Assembly (NCBI GenBank): GCA_964639765.1
Contig: CAZXEN010000001.1
Span: 62,001 to 126,000 of the forward strand
Source of the DNA: Scybalousia_A sp964639765
GTDB taxonomy: Bacteria > Bacteroidota > Bacteroidia > Bacteroidales > P3
Length of the DNA: 64,000 nucleotides
Direction of reading: 5' to 3'
Below are positions 26,767-34,872 of this stretch, piece by piece (within the stretch, counting starts at the first letter, position 1; every line of letters starts with the position of its first letter). Below the pieces are notes generated by a model, which was not told the origin of the DNA, did no database searches, and worked only from the letters and a program-made list of their open reading frames with translations. Made by a program: the position numbers and the translations under genes.

Positions 26767-28677
26767 TTATTTAATACTAATTGCACCAAATTTACATTTT
26801 TCTATACAAGTACCACACTTGATACAAGTGTCTTGATTAATTGTATGAGGTGATTTTCTTTCTCCTGTTATAGCACTGACAGGACAATTTCTTGCACAAG
26901 CTGTACAACCTACGCATTTGGTTGTATCTATTTCATATCTCATCAAAGCTTTGCAAACACCAGCACGACATTTTTTGTCTTGAACGTGTTCTACATATTC
27001 GTCCCAGAAATTGTCTATAGTTGAAAGAACCGGATTAGGAGATGTCTGACCCAAACCACAAAGAGCGGTATCTTTGATTACTTTTGAAAGATTCTTCAAA
27101 TTCTCCAAATCTTCCATAGTTCCTTTACCCTTTGTTATCTTATCAAGTATTTCATACAAACGTTTATTTCCTACACGGCAAGGAGTACATTTACCGCAAG
27201 ACTCTTCCACTGTAAAATCCAAATAGAATTTAGCAATAGAAACCATACAAGAAGTTTCATCCATAACAACCATACCACCAGAACCCATCATACTTCCTGC
27301 AGCAGTAAGAGAATCATAGTCAATAGCAACATCCAGGTGTTTTGAAGTAAGACATCCTCCTGAAGGACCTCCCGTCTGAACGGCTTTGAATTCTCTTCCT
27401 CCTTTTATTCCACCACCAATTTCGTAAATAATTTCTCTTAAAGTCGTTCCCATTGGGACTTCTATAAGGCCGACATTATTTATCTGTCCCGCCAAAGCAA
27501 ATACTTTTGTACCTTTTGATTTTTCTGTTCCAATAGAAGAGAACCATTCACAACCTCTTTTTATAATGATAGGAATATTTGCAAGAGTTTCTACATTGTT
27601 TACATTTGTAGGTTTTTGCAGATAACCGCTTTGAGCAGGGAAAGGTGGTTTAAATGTAGGTTCTCCACGTTTTCCTTCCATAGAATGAATAAGGGCTGTC
27701 TCTTCTCCACATACGAAAGCACCTGCTCCATATCTTAGTTCTATATCAAAGTCAAATGATGAACCAAATATATTCTTACCTAAAAGACCTGTTTCTCTTG
27801 CTTGTGCAATTGCAACTTCCAAACGATGAATAGCCAAAGGATATTCAGCACGAATATAAACCAAGCCCTTTGTTGCTCCTATTGCATATCCTCCAATAGC
27901 CAATGCTTCAATAATACTGTTAGGGTCTCCTTCAAGAATACTTCTGTCCATAAAAGCTCCTGGATCGCCTTCATCTGCATTACATACGATGTATTTCTGG
28001 TCAGCAGCGTTCTTTGAAGCTATTTCCCATTTTATGCCTGTAGGGAAACCTGCTCCTCCTCTTCCTCTAAGGCCAGATTTCTTTATTACATCTATAACTT
28101 GTTCAGGAGAATACTCTGTAAGACATTTTGCCAATGCTTCATAACCGTCATTAGCTATATATTCCTCAATATTTTCAGGGTCTATAAAGCCGCAATTACG
28201 CAAAGCAATACGCATTTGTTTCTTATAGAAGTCCATGTGCTTGGAATCATCTATGTGTTCTTTGCTCTTTGGGTCTGTATAAAGCAAACGGGTTACTTTA
28301 TTTCCGCCAATAATGTGTTGTTCTACGATTTCAGCAGCATCTTCAGGCTTAACTTCTGTATAGAATGTGTTGTCAGGCATAATTTTTACGATAGGGCCTT
28401 TTTCACAAAAGCCGAAACAGCCTGTCAAAACCACCTGAACATCATCACTCAAGCCTTTTTCTGCAAGAATGTTTCTCAAATTTTCTGCTATTTTGTCGCT
28501 AAGAGAAGATGTACATCCTGTACCTCCGCAAACAAGAATATGCATTTGTCGTGTACCACCCTTACCTGTGGTTGTGCTGACTGGAATACCTTCATTTCCT
28601 TGAATACGTATTTCCATTTTCTTGCGGGCAGTTTGTCTTACCGCCTGCAGATCAGCGAAAGTCTGTATTTTAGCCAT
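26767..28677 (-). CDS. hydB: [FeFe] hydrogenase NuoF-like flavoprotein subunit HydB
   Basis: The protein has 636 residues. The N-terminal thioredoxin-like [2Fe-2S] domain has CGGTGCTSS ... TGCFGFCEKGP. The NuoF core has the FMN/NADH motif GRGGAGFPTG and the acidic ADEGDPGAFMDR, followed by the SLBB segment and the [4Fe-4S] motif ESCGKCTPCRVG. A C-terminal 2x[4Fe-4S] ferredoxin domain (CVGCTACARNCP and CIKCGTCIEKC) is the likely ferredoxin port. It is the first gene of the operon. Its stop sits just in front of the hydA ribosome binding site. Confidence 0.95.
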   Translation of the reverse strand: MAKIQTFADLQAVRQTARKKMEIRIQGNEGIPVSTTTGKGGTRQMHILVCGGTGCTSSLSDKIAENLRNILAEKGLSDDVQVVLTGCFGFCEKGPIVKIMPDNTFYTEVKPEDAAEIVEQHIIGGNKVTRLLYTDPKSKEHIDDSKHMDFYKKQMRIALRNCGFIDPENIEEYIANDGYEALAKCLTEYSPEQVIDVIKKSGLRGRGGAGFPTGIKWEIASKNAADQKYIVCNADEGDPGAFMDRSILEGDPNSIIEALAIGGYAIGATKGLVYIRAEYPLAIHRLEVAIAQARETGLLGKNIFGSSFDFDIELRYGAGAFVCGEETALIHSMEGKRGEPTFKPPFPAQSGYLQKPTNVNNVETLANIPIIIKRGCEWFSSIGTEKSKGTKVFALAGQINNVGLIEVPMGTTLREIIYEIGGGIKGGREFKAVQTGGPSGGCLTSKHLDVAIDYDSLTAAGSMMGSGGMVVMDETSCMVSIAKFYLDFTVEESCGKCTPCRVGNKRLYEILDKITKGKGTMEDLENLKNLSKVIKDTALCGLGQTSPNPVLSTIDNFWDEYVEHVQDKKCRAGVCKALMRYEIDTTKCVGCTACARNCPVSAITGERKSPHTINQDTCIKCGTCIEKCKFGAISIK

Positions 28678-28782
28678 ATATTTTTAAGTGTTAATATTAT
28701 TGTTTGTTCCTTAATTTTCAAATACTTCACCAAAATAGCAGAAATGTAGAAGACTATAGAGTATATAGTAGCGTTGAGCGTG

Positions 28783-28813
28783 CAAAGATAGAAAATATTT
28801 TGTACATCACAAA
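28783..28813 (-). promoter_or_regulatory. Promoter of the hydBAC operon
   Basis: The minus strand has TATCTTTG (28790-28783) with a TTTG -33 box at 28813-28810, 19 bp apart: a perfect consensus arrangement. The predicted leader before the hydB ATG is about 100 nt, longer than for the other genes here. I see no known riboswitch in it. Confidence 0.7.
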
Positions 28814-28854
28814 GACAAAACAAGTTTTTTAATCAAAATATCTTTATTTTTATC

Positions 28855-28925
28855 TTCAAAATCTTGATTAACAAAGCAAAATACAAAAAGTCCTAATTTT
28901 TTTCTTTGTTAAAAAACTCTTTTTG
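28855..28925 (+). repeat. Degenerate A-tract repeat, copy I
   Basis: It contains AAAATCTTGATT, AAAAAGTCCTAATTTTTTT and AAAAAACTCTTTTTG in the same order as the module cores of the clear copies, but with many changes and no perfect hairpin. It lies between the divergent hydB and acyltransferase promoters. Confidence 0.35.
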
Positions 28926-28936
28926 CCAAATTATAA

Positions 28937-28944
28937 TATCTTTG
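28937..28944 (+). promoter_or_regulatory. -7 box upstream of the acyltransferase gene
   Basis: TATCTTTG matches TAnnTTTG, 24 bp before the ATG at 28969. An in-frame upstream ATG at 28906 would lie before this box and is therefore unlikely to be used. Confidence 0.5.
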
Positions 28945-28968
28945 CAAAAACTTATAAATCCAATTCTT

Positions 28969-29982
28969 ATGAAACAAAGGCTGTCAAACATAGAATTACT
29001 TAGAATAATCTCAATGCTGATGATATTGGCTTTACATGTCAATTTCTTTTTATTGGGTTCTCCGTCAAAAGCAGAAATAAACTTCAATCCGCTTGGAGCT
29101 TTTTCACGTACTTTCCTTGAATTTGTTTGCATAGTGGCGGTAAATGTGTTTGTATTGATTTCCGGCTGGTTTGGAATCAATGTAAGAAAGAAAGGCCTGC
29201 TGAGTTTTCTATACCAAATCCTGTTTTTCTATCTGGGAATCTATCTTGTCTTTGTCCTTATGGGGGAAAAGCCGTTTAATCTTGACGGTATTGAGGAGGC
29301 ATTCTTCCTTAAGAAGACCGGCTGGTTTATCAAGGCATACCTGTGTCTTTATTTTCTTTCACCCGTACTGAATATGTTTGTGGAAAAAGCAACAGAGCGG
29401 CAACTGAAACTTGTACTTCTGTCATTTTTCCTTTTCCAGTCCGTCTATGGCTGGCTTTATCCTGATGCAACAAAATACTTTGCAGGCGGCTACTCTGCCA
29501 TTTCCTTCCTTGGATTATACCTTTTGGCAAGATATGTCAGATTATACGGCAAAAACTTCAGGATTTTCAACCTGAAATATCAGCAGGATTTAGTCATATT
29601 CTTAGTTATCTGCCTTCTGGAAACAATATTTTTCATCATATTCAGGGTAAATAACCTTGCGTTTGTTTCCATTCTTTGGATATATTCATCTCCTTTTGTA
29701 ATAATCTCTGCACTGTATCTTCTGCTATGTTTCTCCAAACTAAACATAAGTTCAAAATCCATAAACAGAATAGCGAAATCCTCTTTCAGTGCTTATTTGT
29801 TTCACTCTTCGTTCTGCATTATGCCCTTTTACAAGAAGATAGCCTTTCAGATATACTACAACCACTCGTCCGTTGTCTGCCTTGTGCTGATGTTTTTGTT
29901 CATTGTTGCGGTATATCTGCTTGCGACACTGATAGACAAACTAAGAATACTTACTTGGAACAGACTAAACAAGCAGGATTAA
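28969..29982 (+). CDS. Acyltransferase family 3 (OafA-like) membrane protein
   Basis: About 337 residues. The N-terminus MKQRLSNIELLRIISMLMILALHV contains the family Arg in helix 1 (ELLRI) and the His of the active site (LALHV). Ten or so hydrophobic segments follow (key spans about 15-35, 45-65, 80-100, 110-135). Such proteins O-acetylate (or succinylate) surface sugars from the membrane. It lies upstream of a pyruvyl transferase, GT2 and LicD genes, fitting decoration of a capsule or LPS glycan. The 220 bp to the next gene include a repeat and a promoter, so it is probably a separate transcript. Confidence 0.88.
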   Translation: MKQRLSNIELLRIISMLMILALHVNFFLLGSPSKAEINFNPLGAFSRTFLEFVCIVAVNVFVLISGWFGINVRKKGLLSFLYQILFFYLGIYLVFVLMGEKPFNLDGIEEAFFLKKTGWFIKAYLCLYFLSPVLNMFVEKATERQLKLVLLSFFLFQSVYGWLYPDATKYFAGGYSAISFLGLYLLARYVRLYGKNFRIFNLKYQQDLVIFLVICLLETIFFIIFRVNNLAFVSILWIYSSPFVIISALYLLLCFSKLNISSKSINRIAKSSFSAYLFHSSFCIMPFYKKIAFQIYYNHSSVVCLVLMFLFIVAVYLLATLIDKLRILTWNRLNKQD

Positions 29983-30015
29983 TTCAGTTTGATAATCAAC
30001 CATTTAACTCTTCAC

Positions 30016-30118
30016 TAAAAAACATTAGGATTTTAGAAAAAAAGAGCAAGACTTTAGGGGGCAAAGATTAGGATTTCAGAAAAAAAGATCAAGACTTTTT
30101 TTTAATAGACTTGATAAA
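30016..30118 (+). repeat. Modular A-tract intergenic repeat, copy E
   Basis: Alternating units have the cores CATTAGGA, GAGCAAGAC, GATTAGGA and GATCAAGAC, each between an A-run and a T-run. The pattern ATTAGGA / CAAGAC occurs twice, as a direct duplication of about 45 bp (30021 and 30067). This copy uses CAAGAC, the complement of the GTCTTG core of other copies. Confidence 0.65.
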
Positions 30119-30152
30119 AGAAATAAAAGGGCAGTAAATGAAAAATTAATTG

Positions 30153-30160
30153 TAAATTTG
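30153..30160 (+). promoter_or_regulatory. -7 box for the pyruvyl transferase-GT-LicD operon
   Basis: TAAATTTG matches TAnnTTTG, 42 bp before the ATG at 30203 and about 35 bp downstream of repeat copy E. Confidence 0.5.
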
Positions 30161-30202
30161 CCGAATACTATTGACTGTTATTTGTAATCAACACAAGTGC
30201 CT

Positions 30203-31363
30203 ATGAAGAAAATACTTATTCTTTCTCAACCATTAAGGACCAATTACGGCGGACTTTTACAAGCTTTTGCGCTACAAAAGGTTTTGAAAGGCTTAGGTTT
30301 TCAAGTATATACCGACAATCCCTTCTTTCTTAGGAAACTGTCCTTTAAAAACAAGCTAAAAGACTTTCTTGCCCGACTGATTTACGGCAAACTGAAGGGA
30401 GACAAGAAATACAAGCCGCTGTTCAAGCACCATCTGAAGAGGAAAGACTATGAATATGCAGCACAGAACATACTGCCTTTCATAGAAAAACATATAAACA
30501 CGACAGATTTCTTCGAAGGCAGGCAAAAACCTGAAAAAGAAAAGATTGAAAGTTTTGACTGTTTTATCTGCGGAAGCGACCAAGTATGGAGAAGGCTTTA
30601 TGGTGATGTAAGAAGATATTTCTTTGATTTTCTGCAATCAACAGACAAGAAACGTTTTTCATACTCTGCTTCTTTCGGATTGGATAACATAGATGAATAT
30701 TCCCTACAGGAAAAAAGAGAGTGCAAACAGTTACTCAAAGATTTTTCAGCTGTCAGCGTAAGAGAGCAGGATGCCATAGACATAGTCAAGAAGGAATTTT
30801 CCCAAGAAGCGGTTCAGACTCTGGATCCTACACTTTTGCTGGAGAAGGAAGACTATCTTGAGCTAATATACAGGAAAGAGAAAAGAGAAAACGGACAGAA
30901 AATTCTTTTTACCTATATCTTGGACAAAACAGAGGAGAAAAAAGAACTGACAGACATTGTTTCCCGCCGCTTGCAGTTGGAAGTAAAGGACATTATGCCA
31001 AAAGAGAATTGGAAGACATCAAAGAAAATAAACTCAGAATGTGTATTTGCAAGTGTGGAAAGCTGGCTGGAATGCTTTGAAAACGCAGACTTTGTACTCA
31101 CGGACTCCTTTCATGGAACAGTTTTCTCCATTATCTTCAACAAACCTTTCCTTTGCATAGGCAACAGAGACAGAGGTCTGACACGGTTTACTTCTCTGCT
31201 TTCCTTGTTTGGATTGGAAGACAGACTGATATTTACAAAAAAAGACTTGACAGGTATATTGCTGCACAACTTATACAAGATTGATTTTGACAAAGTGAAC
31301 AAAACCAGAACAGAACTAAAGAGGCAATCCATGGATTTCTTAAAACAAAATCTGCAAATATGA
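30203..31363 (+). CDS. Polysaccharide pyruvyl transferase family protein
   Basis: About 386 residues from the ATG at 30203 (a GTG two codons upstream is an alternative). The start ILILSQPLRTNYGGLLQAFALQ (positions 5-26; key residues the N-Y-G-G and L-Q-A) and the later FICGSDQVWR, SYSASFG, SVREQDA and TDSFHGTVFSIIFNKPF are hallmarks of the CsaB/WcaK-like fold. These enzymes add a pyruvate ketal from PEP to sugars, giving a negative charge. It is the first gene of a five-gene run; its stop overlaps the GT2 start by 4 bp. Confidence 0.92.
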   Translation: MKKILILSQPLRTNYGGLLQAFALQKVLKGLGFQVYTDNPFFLRKLSFKNKLKDFLARLIYGKLKGDKKYKPLFKHHLKRKDYEYAAQNILPFIEKHINTTDFFEGRQKPEKEKIESFDCFICGSDQVWRRLYGDVRRYFFDFLQSTDKKRFSYSASFGLDNIDEYSLQEKRECKQLLKDFSAVSVREQDAIDIVKKEFSQEAVQTLDPTLLLEKEDYLELIYRKEKRENGQKILFTYILDKTEEKKELTDIVSRRLQLEVKDIMPKENWKTSKKINSECVFASVESWLECFENADFVLTDSFHGTVFSIIFNKPFLCIGNRDRGLTRFTSLLSLFGLEDRLIFTKKDLTGILLHNLYKIDFDKVNKTRTELKRQSMDFLKQNLQI

Positions 31364-32367
31364 ATAAATTGGTAAGTATAATTGTTCCTGTGTATAACTG
31401 TTCCAAGTTCTTGGGAAGATGTATTGATTCTCTTGTCGCACAACGTTACAAAGAGGTGGAGATTATCCTTTTTGACGACGGAAGCAAAGACGGTTCTCTT
31501 ACAATATGCAGAAAGTATGCAGAAAAAGACGGGAGAATAAAAGTCTTTTCCAGAGAAAACAGGGGCGTTTCACAGACCCGCTTGGATGCTTTTCACCATT
31601 CAACGGGAGAATATGTCACCTTTGTTGATGCAGACGACTATGTAAGCGAGGATTATGTAGCCTTTATGGTGGAACATCTGGAACGGGAGAACGTGGATGT
31701 GGTTTCCTCCCAGCACTGCAACGTTATAGAAGGCAAAACAACAAAAGTCATACGCAAGGTTAATGGAAGAATGGACAGAAAAGCAATAGACGGACTCTTG
31801 TCAACAAAATATCTTTACGACGATGCAGCACAAGTAAGCGGAATTACCGTATATCTATGCACAAAACTGATAAAAAGAGAGTTTGTTGAGAAGACATTGC
31901 AGGCAGGATTGCACCTTTGGTACGGAGAAGACCAGGCGGGTGTAACCCAACTGTTGTATGATATATCCTCAATATTTGTCTCTGACGACTATACCTATTA
32001 TTATATCATACATTCTTCTCAAGTTACCGGCAGTTTAAGGGAAGATTTCTGGAAAGCACAATGTATGTGCTGGCAAAGAATGAAGGATATAGACACCAGA
32101 CAACTGCTATCCACTCAACTTTCCTTAAGAATGATGCTTAATATAAATGCTTTTTTGCATAAAGTCTTCAACCTGAACGGCGACTATCAGATGTTTAAGC
32201 AGGAAATCAAGGAAGTAAGAGCAGCAAAAGTTACAGAATCGCTGTTCAAAAGAAGAAGTGTTCCGTTGAAAGCGAACATAAGGCTGCTGTTTCTTTTGCT
32301 AAAATACAGACAATACAGACTTACTTACCTGTTATTCAAATCCATAAAGTTAATAAAAAGCAAATAA
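31360..32367 (+). CDS. Family 2 glycosyltransferase
   Basis: The protein has 335 residues. The GT-A N-terminus is VSIIVPVYNCSKFLGRCIDS, followed by FDDGSKDGS near 38-46 and the metal-binding FVDADDYVS near 90-98. The C-terminal half is helical and basic with no membrane anchor seen. It would transfer a sugar from a nucleotide donor during assembly of a surface glycan; donor and acceptor cannot be told. It overlaps the pyruvyl transferase gene by ATGA and is followed 5 bp later by a LicD gene. Confidence 0.93.
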   Translation: MNKLVSIIVPVYNCSKFLGRCIDSLVAQRYKEVEIILFDDGSKDGSLTICRKYAEKDGRIKVFSRENRGVSQTRLDAFHHSTGEYVTFVDADDYVSEDYVAFMVEHLERENVDVVSSQHCNVIEGKTTKVIRKVNGRMDRKAIDGLLSTKYLYDDAAQVSGITVYLCTKLIKREFVEKTLQAGLHLWYGEDQAGVTQLLYDISSIFVSDDYTYYYIIHSSQVTGSLREDFWKAQCMCWQRMKDIDTRQLLSTQLSLRMMLNINAFLHKVFNLNGDYQMFKQEIKEVRAAKVTESLFKRRSVPLKANIRLLFLLLKYRQYRLTYLLFKSIKLIKSK

Positions 32368-32372
32368 GATAT

Positions 32373-33278
32373 ATGGTTGAACTTTCTATCAATTTACCCG
32401 AGGATTTTCTGAAAGAAGAGGAGCGTTGCGGCTTTCTTGTCAGCAAGAAGATGAAAGAAATCTGGGCTGTGGAGCTGGATTTGCTGAGTGTGTTTCAGAA
32501 AGTGGCAGACAAACATCAGATAAAGTACATTGCCTCAGGAGGAACAATGCTTGGTGCAGCACGGCACAAAGGATTCATTCCTTGGGACGACGATGTGGAT
32601 ATAATGATGCTAAGAGAGGACTACAACAAGTTGCTTTCTGTTGCAGAAGAGTTTGAACATCCTTATTTTTTACAGAGTAACAGTAACGACAAAGGATTCT
32701 TCCGTTGCTTCCTGCGTTTAAGAAATTCCAACACAACAGGAATACAGCAAAACGAATTCAAATGCCATTTCAAATATAATCAAGGAATCTTTATAGATAT
32801 CTTTCCTTTGGACAATGTTGTGGAAGACATGCGTCTGTTTGTCCGCCAACAATTCAGGGCAAAGCTTCTTTTGAAAAAGGCAATGTTTTATTCCTCTCTG
32901 CAATCACGTTATTATAGAGACAAAAACATAATAAAAAGACTGCAAAGAAACTTGCTTAGAAGCCTTGTTCTCCACAAAGACACAGATGAACACTATCTTT
33001 TTGAATACGAAAAAGAAGTTCAACGCTACAATGACAGAAAGACTGAGCGAATTTCTTTGCTTTCTTTTCAGTTTGGCCACAGAATACACGATATAAAACT
33101 AAGGGATATGTACGAAGTGGAGGAAATGGATTTTGAATTTCTTAAAGTTCCCGTACCAAAAGACTATGACAATCTTCTGACTTGGAAATACGGGGACTGG
33201 AAGACGCCATTGCAGTTTCCAAACTATCATGGTGATGTTTTTTTTGATGTAGATAAACCTTATACAAGCTATATATAA
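32373..33278 (+). CDS. LicD family phosphotransferase, first copy
   Basis: The protein has 301 residues. The LicD/fukutin core is clear: KYIASGGTMLGAARHKGFIPWDDDVDIMM at about 50-78 (key residues G-G-T-L-G-R-H-G-F-I-P-W-D-D-D), then a second acidic pair in FIDIFPLDN near 131. LicD enzymes move a phospho-alcohol (choline, ribitol or glycerol phosphate) from a CDP donor onto a sugar. No choline kinase or CTP transferase gene is in the cluster. The second LicD gene downstream shares the core but is otherwise diverged. Confidence 0.92.
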   Translation: MVELSINLPEDFLKEEERCGFLVSKKMKEIWAVELDLLSVFQKVADKHQIKYIASGGTMLGAARHKGFIPWDDDVDIMMLREDYNKLLSVAEEFEHPYFLQSNSNDKGFFRCFLRLRNSNTTGIQQNEFKCHFKYNQGIFIDIFPLDNVVEDMRLFVRQQFRAKLLLKKAMFYSSLQSRYYRDKNIIKRLQRNLLRSLVLHKDTDEHYLFEYEKEVQRYNDRKTERISLLSFQFGHRIHDIKLRDMYEVEEMDFEFLKVPVPKDYDNLLTWKYGDWKTPLQFPNYHGDVFFDVDKPYTSYI

Positions 33279-33279
33279 A

Positions 33280-34023
33280 ATGAAAAGAATACTTATTGTA
33301 GGAGGAGCTTCAGGAATTGGATTATCCATCGCAAATATCCTGAATCAGAAAGAAGGAAAAGAGGGAACTGAACGAATTTATATTGTAGACAAGAACCCTT
33401 TGGATGAAGAATATAAAACAGGAAAGATTGAAAGTTTTGTCTTTGACCTGACAAGTGAAGACTATTCTTTCTTCAATCGGTTTTCCGATATAGATTCTTT
33501 GATAATTACTGCCGGTTTTGGAAAGTTAAGCCTGTTCAAAGACCTTTCTGAAGAACATATCATCAATTCTTTTAAGGTCAATGCCTTGTCTCCAATAAGA
33601 ATAATAAGGCATTTCTATGACAAACTGATGAGTAGGCAGGATTTCTATTGCGGTGTTATGGTGAGTATTTCGGGTTTTATGTCCTCTCCTTTCTTTAGCG
33701 TCTATGCAGCCACAAAAGCTGCCTTGAAAATCTTCATAGAAAGCATAAATGTGGAACTGACAAAAGCCGGAAGCAGCAATAGGGTTTTAAATGTCTCGCC
33801 GGGAAGCATAAAAGGCACTTCTTTTGAGGGTGGAAAAACAGATATAAACCAAACCAAGGAACTTGCACAGGAAATAATACAGCATATAGAGTGCAAAGAC
33901 GACCTCTTTATCCCTAAATATGAGGAAGTGTTCAAGCAGGTTTTGAACCGATACCACGAGGATTTCAGAAAAGAAGGCCTGCATAGCTATGATTATAAAC
34001 TAAACTCAGGAAGAATGCAATGA
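33280..34023 (+). CDS. Short-chain dehydrogenase/reductase
   Basis: The protein has 247 residues. Classical SDR: GGASGIGLS cofactor motif at 7-15, NAG-equivalent ITAGFG near 78, catalytic SISG and YAATK near 133-152, then NVSPGSIKGT. Sandwiched between two LicD genes (1 bp after the first, 4 bp overlap with the second), it may make the polyol moiety. In Haemophilus Bcs1 an SDR domain reduces ribulose-5-P before CDP-ribitol formation. No cytidylyltransferase gene is present here, so that role is only a suggestion. Confidence 0.88.
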   Translation: MKRILIVGGASGIGLSIANILNQKEGKEGTERIYIVDKNPLDEEYKTGKIESFVFDLTSEDYSFFNRFSDIDSLIITAGFGKLSLFKDLSEEHIINSFKVNALSPIRIIRHFYDKLMSRQDFYCGVMVSISGFMSSPFFSVYAATKAALKIFIESINVELTKAGSSNRVLNVSPGSIKGTSFEGGKTDINQTKELAQEIIQHIECKDDLFIPKYEEVFKQVLNRYHEDFRKEGLHSYDYKLNSGRMQ

Positions 34024-34817
34024 CAAAGCAGGAAATGACATCGGAATTACACAAAAGAGCCTTGGAACTTGGCAAATGTTTTCACAATATCTGCGTTGAG
34101 AACTCCATTCCTTATTATATGCTCGGAGGAAGTATGCTTGGTGCCGTAAGACACAAAGGCTTTATTCCTTGGGACGATGATATGGATTTTGGAGTTGAAA
34201 GAAAATATTTTGACAAGCTGACAGATGCTTTGAATACCCAGCTTCCAGAGAACTACAGACTGATAAGTAAAGACAATGTGGCTGGATTTTTCGGGGGATT
34301 TGTCAAAATGGAAGACAGGCAGACCTTGATAAAAGAAAAGTTTGCTGACTTTGAATACGGAGTAAGCATAGATATTTTCCCATTGGACAGGACCAACAAC
34401 AATTTTTCTTTATTTTCGTGCAACAGGATTATAAACACCTTGTACAAGATACAAAACTACAGGTGCTATCATCTGGAAGACTATTCTTTTGTCAAGCGTT
34501 GCATCTCTCAAGTCCTGCATCTTTTGCATTTTCCTCCTGACAAACATTTTATCTACAAACTCATCAACACTCATCTTTTGAAAGACAAAGGCTCTTGTCT
34601 TGCCAACCATTACGGAGCTTGGGGAATGAAAGAAACTGTTCATAGAGATGTCATGGGCAAACCAACACTGTATGGTTTTGAAGATACAAAATTCTATGGA
34701 GCAGAAAATTATGATGAATATCTGACTGCCCTATACGGAAAAGATTATATGGTTCTTCCTCCGGAAGATAAAAGACACATACATATAACTGAAATAAAAA
34801 TCATAGAAGACAGATAA
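34020..34817 (+). CDS. LicD family phosphotransferase, second copy
   Basis: The protein has 265 residues. Core IPYYMLGGSMLGAVRHKGFIPWDDDMDFGV at about 29-58 (key residues G-G-S-L-G-R-H-G-F-I-P-W-D-D-D), then YGVSIDIFPLD near 113. The C-terminus has FYGAENYDEYLTALYGKDYMVLPPEDKRH, a layout common in this family where the Y-L-x-x-x-Y-G block closes the fold. It is the last gene of the pyruvyl transferase-GT2-LicD-SDR-LicD operon. The different acceptor regions suggest the two LicD proteins modify different sugars. Confidence 0.92.
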   Translation: MTKQEMTSELHKRALELGKCFHNICVENSIPYYMLGGSMLGAVRHKGFIPWDDDMDFGVERKYFDKLTDALNTQLPENYRLISKDNVAGFFGGFVKMEDRQTLIKEKFADFEYGVSIDIFPLDRTNNNFSLFSCNRIINTLYKIQNYRCYHLEDYSFVKRCISQVLHLLHFPPDKHFIYKLINTHLLKDKGSCLANHYGAWGMKETVHRDVMGKPTLYGFEDTKFYGAENYDEYLTALYGKDYMVLPPEDKRHIHITEIKIIEDR

Positions 34818-34838
34818 CAGACTAATAAAATAATTTTG

Positions 34839-34846
34839 TACCTTTG
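34839..34846 (+). promoter_or_regulatory. -7 box upstream of sufB
   Basis: TACCTTTG matches TAnnTTTG, 26 bp before the ATG at 34873. It makes the TTG at 34858 an unlikely start. No IscR-like operator was recognised. Confidence 0.5.
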
Positions 34847-34872
34847 CAAATCATTTTTTGAATACTTTTGAT

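Noticed and set aside
28099..28749. 216-residue open frame on the plus strand
   Set aside because: It runs antisense to hydB, which has full family motifs; its Cys/Phe-rich translation is a typical shadow.
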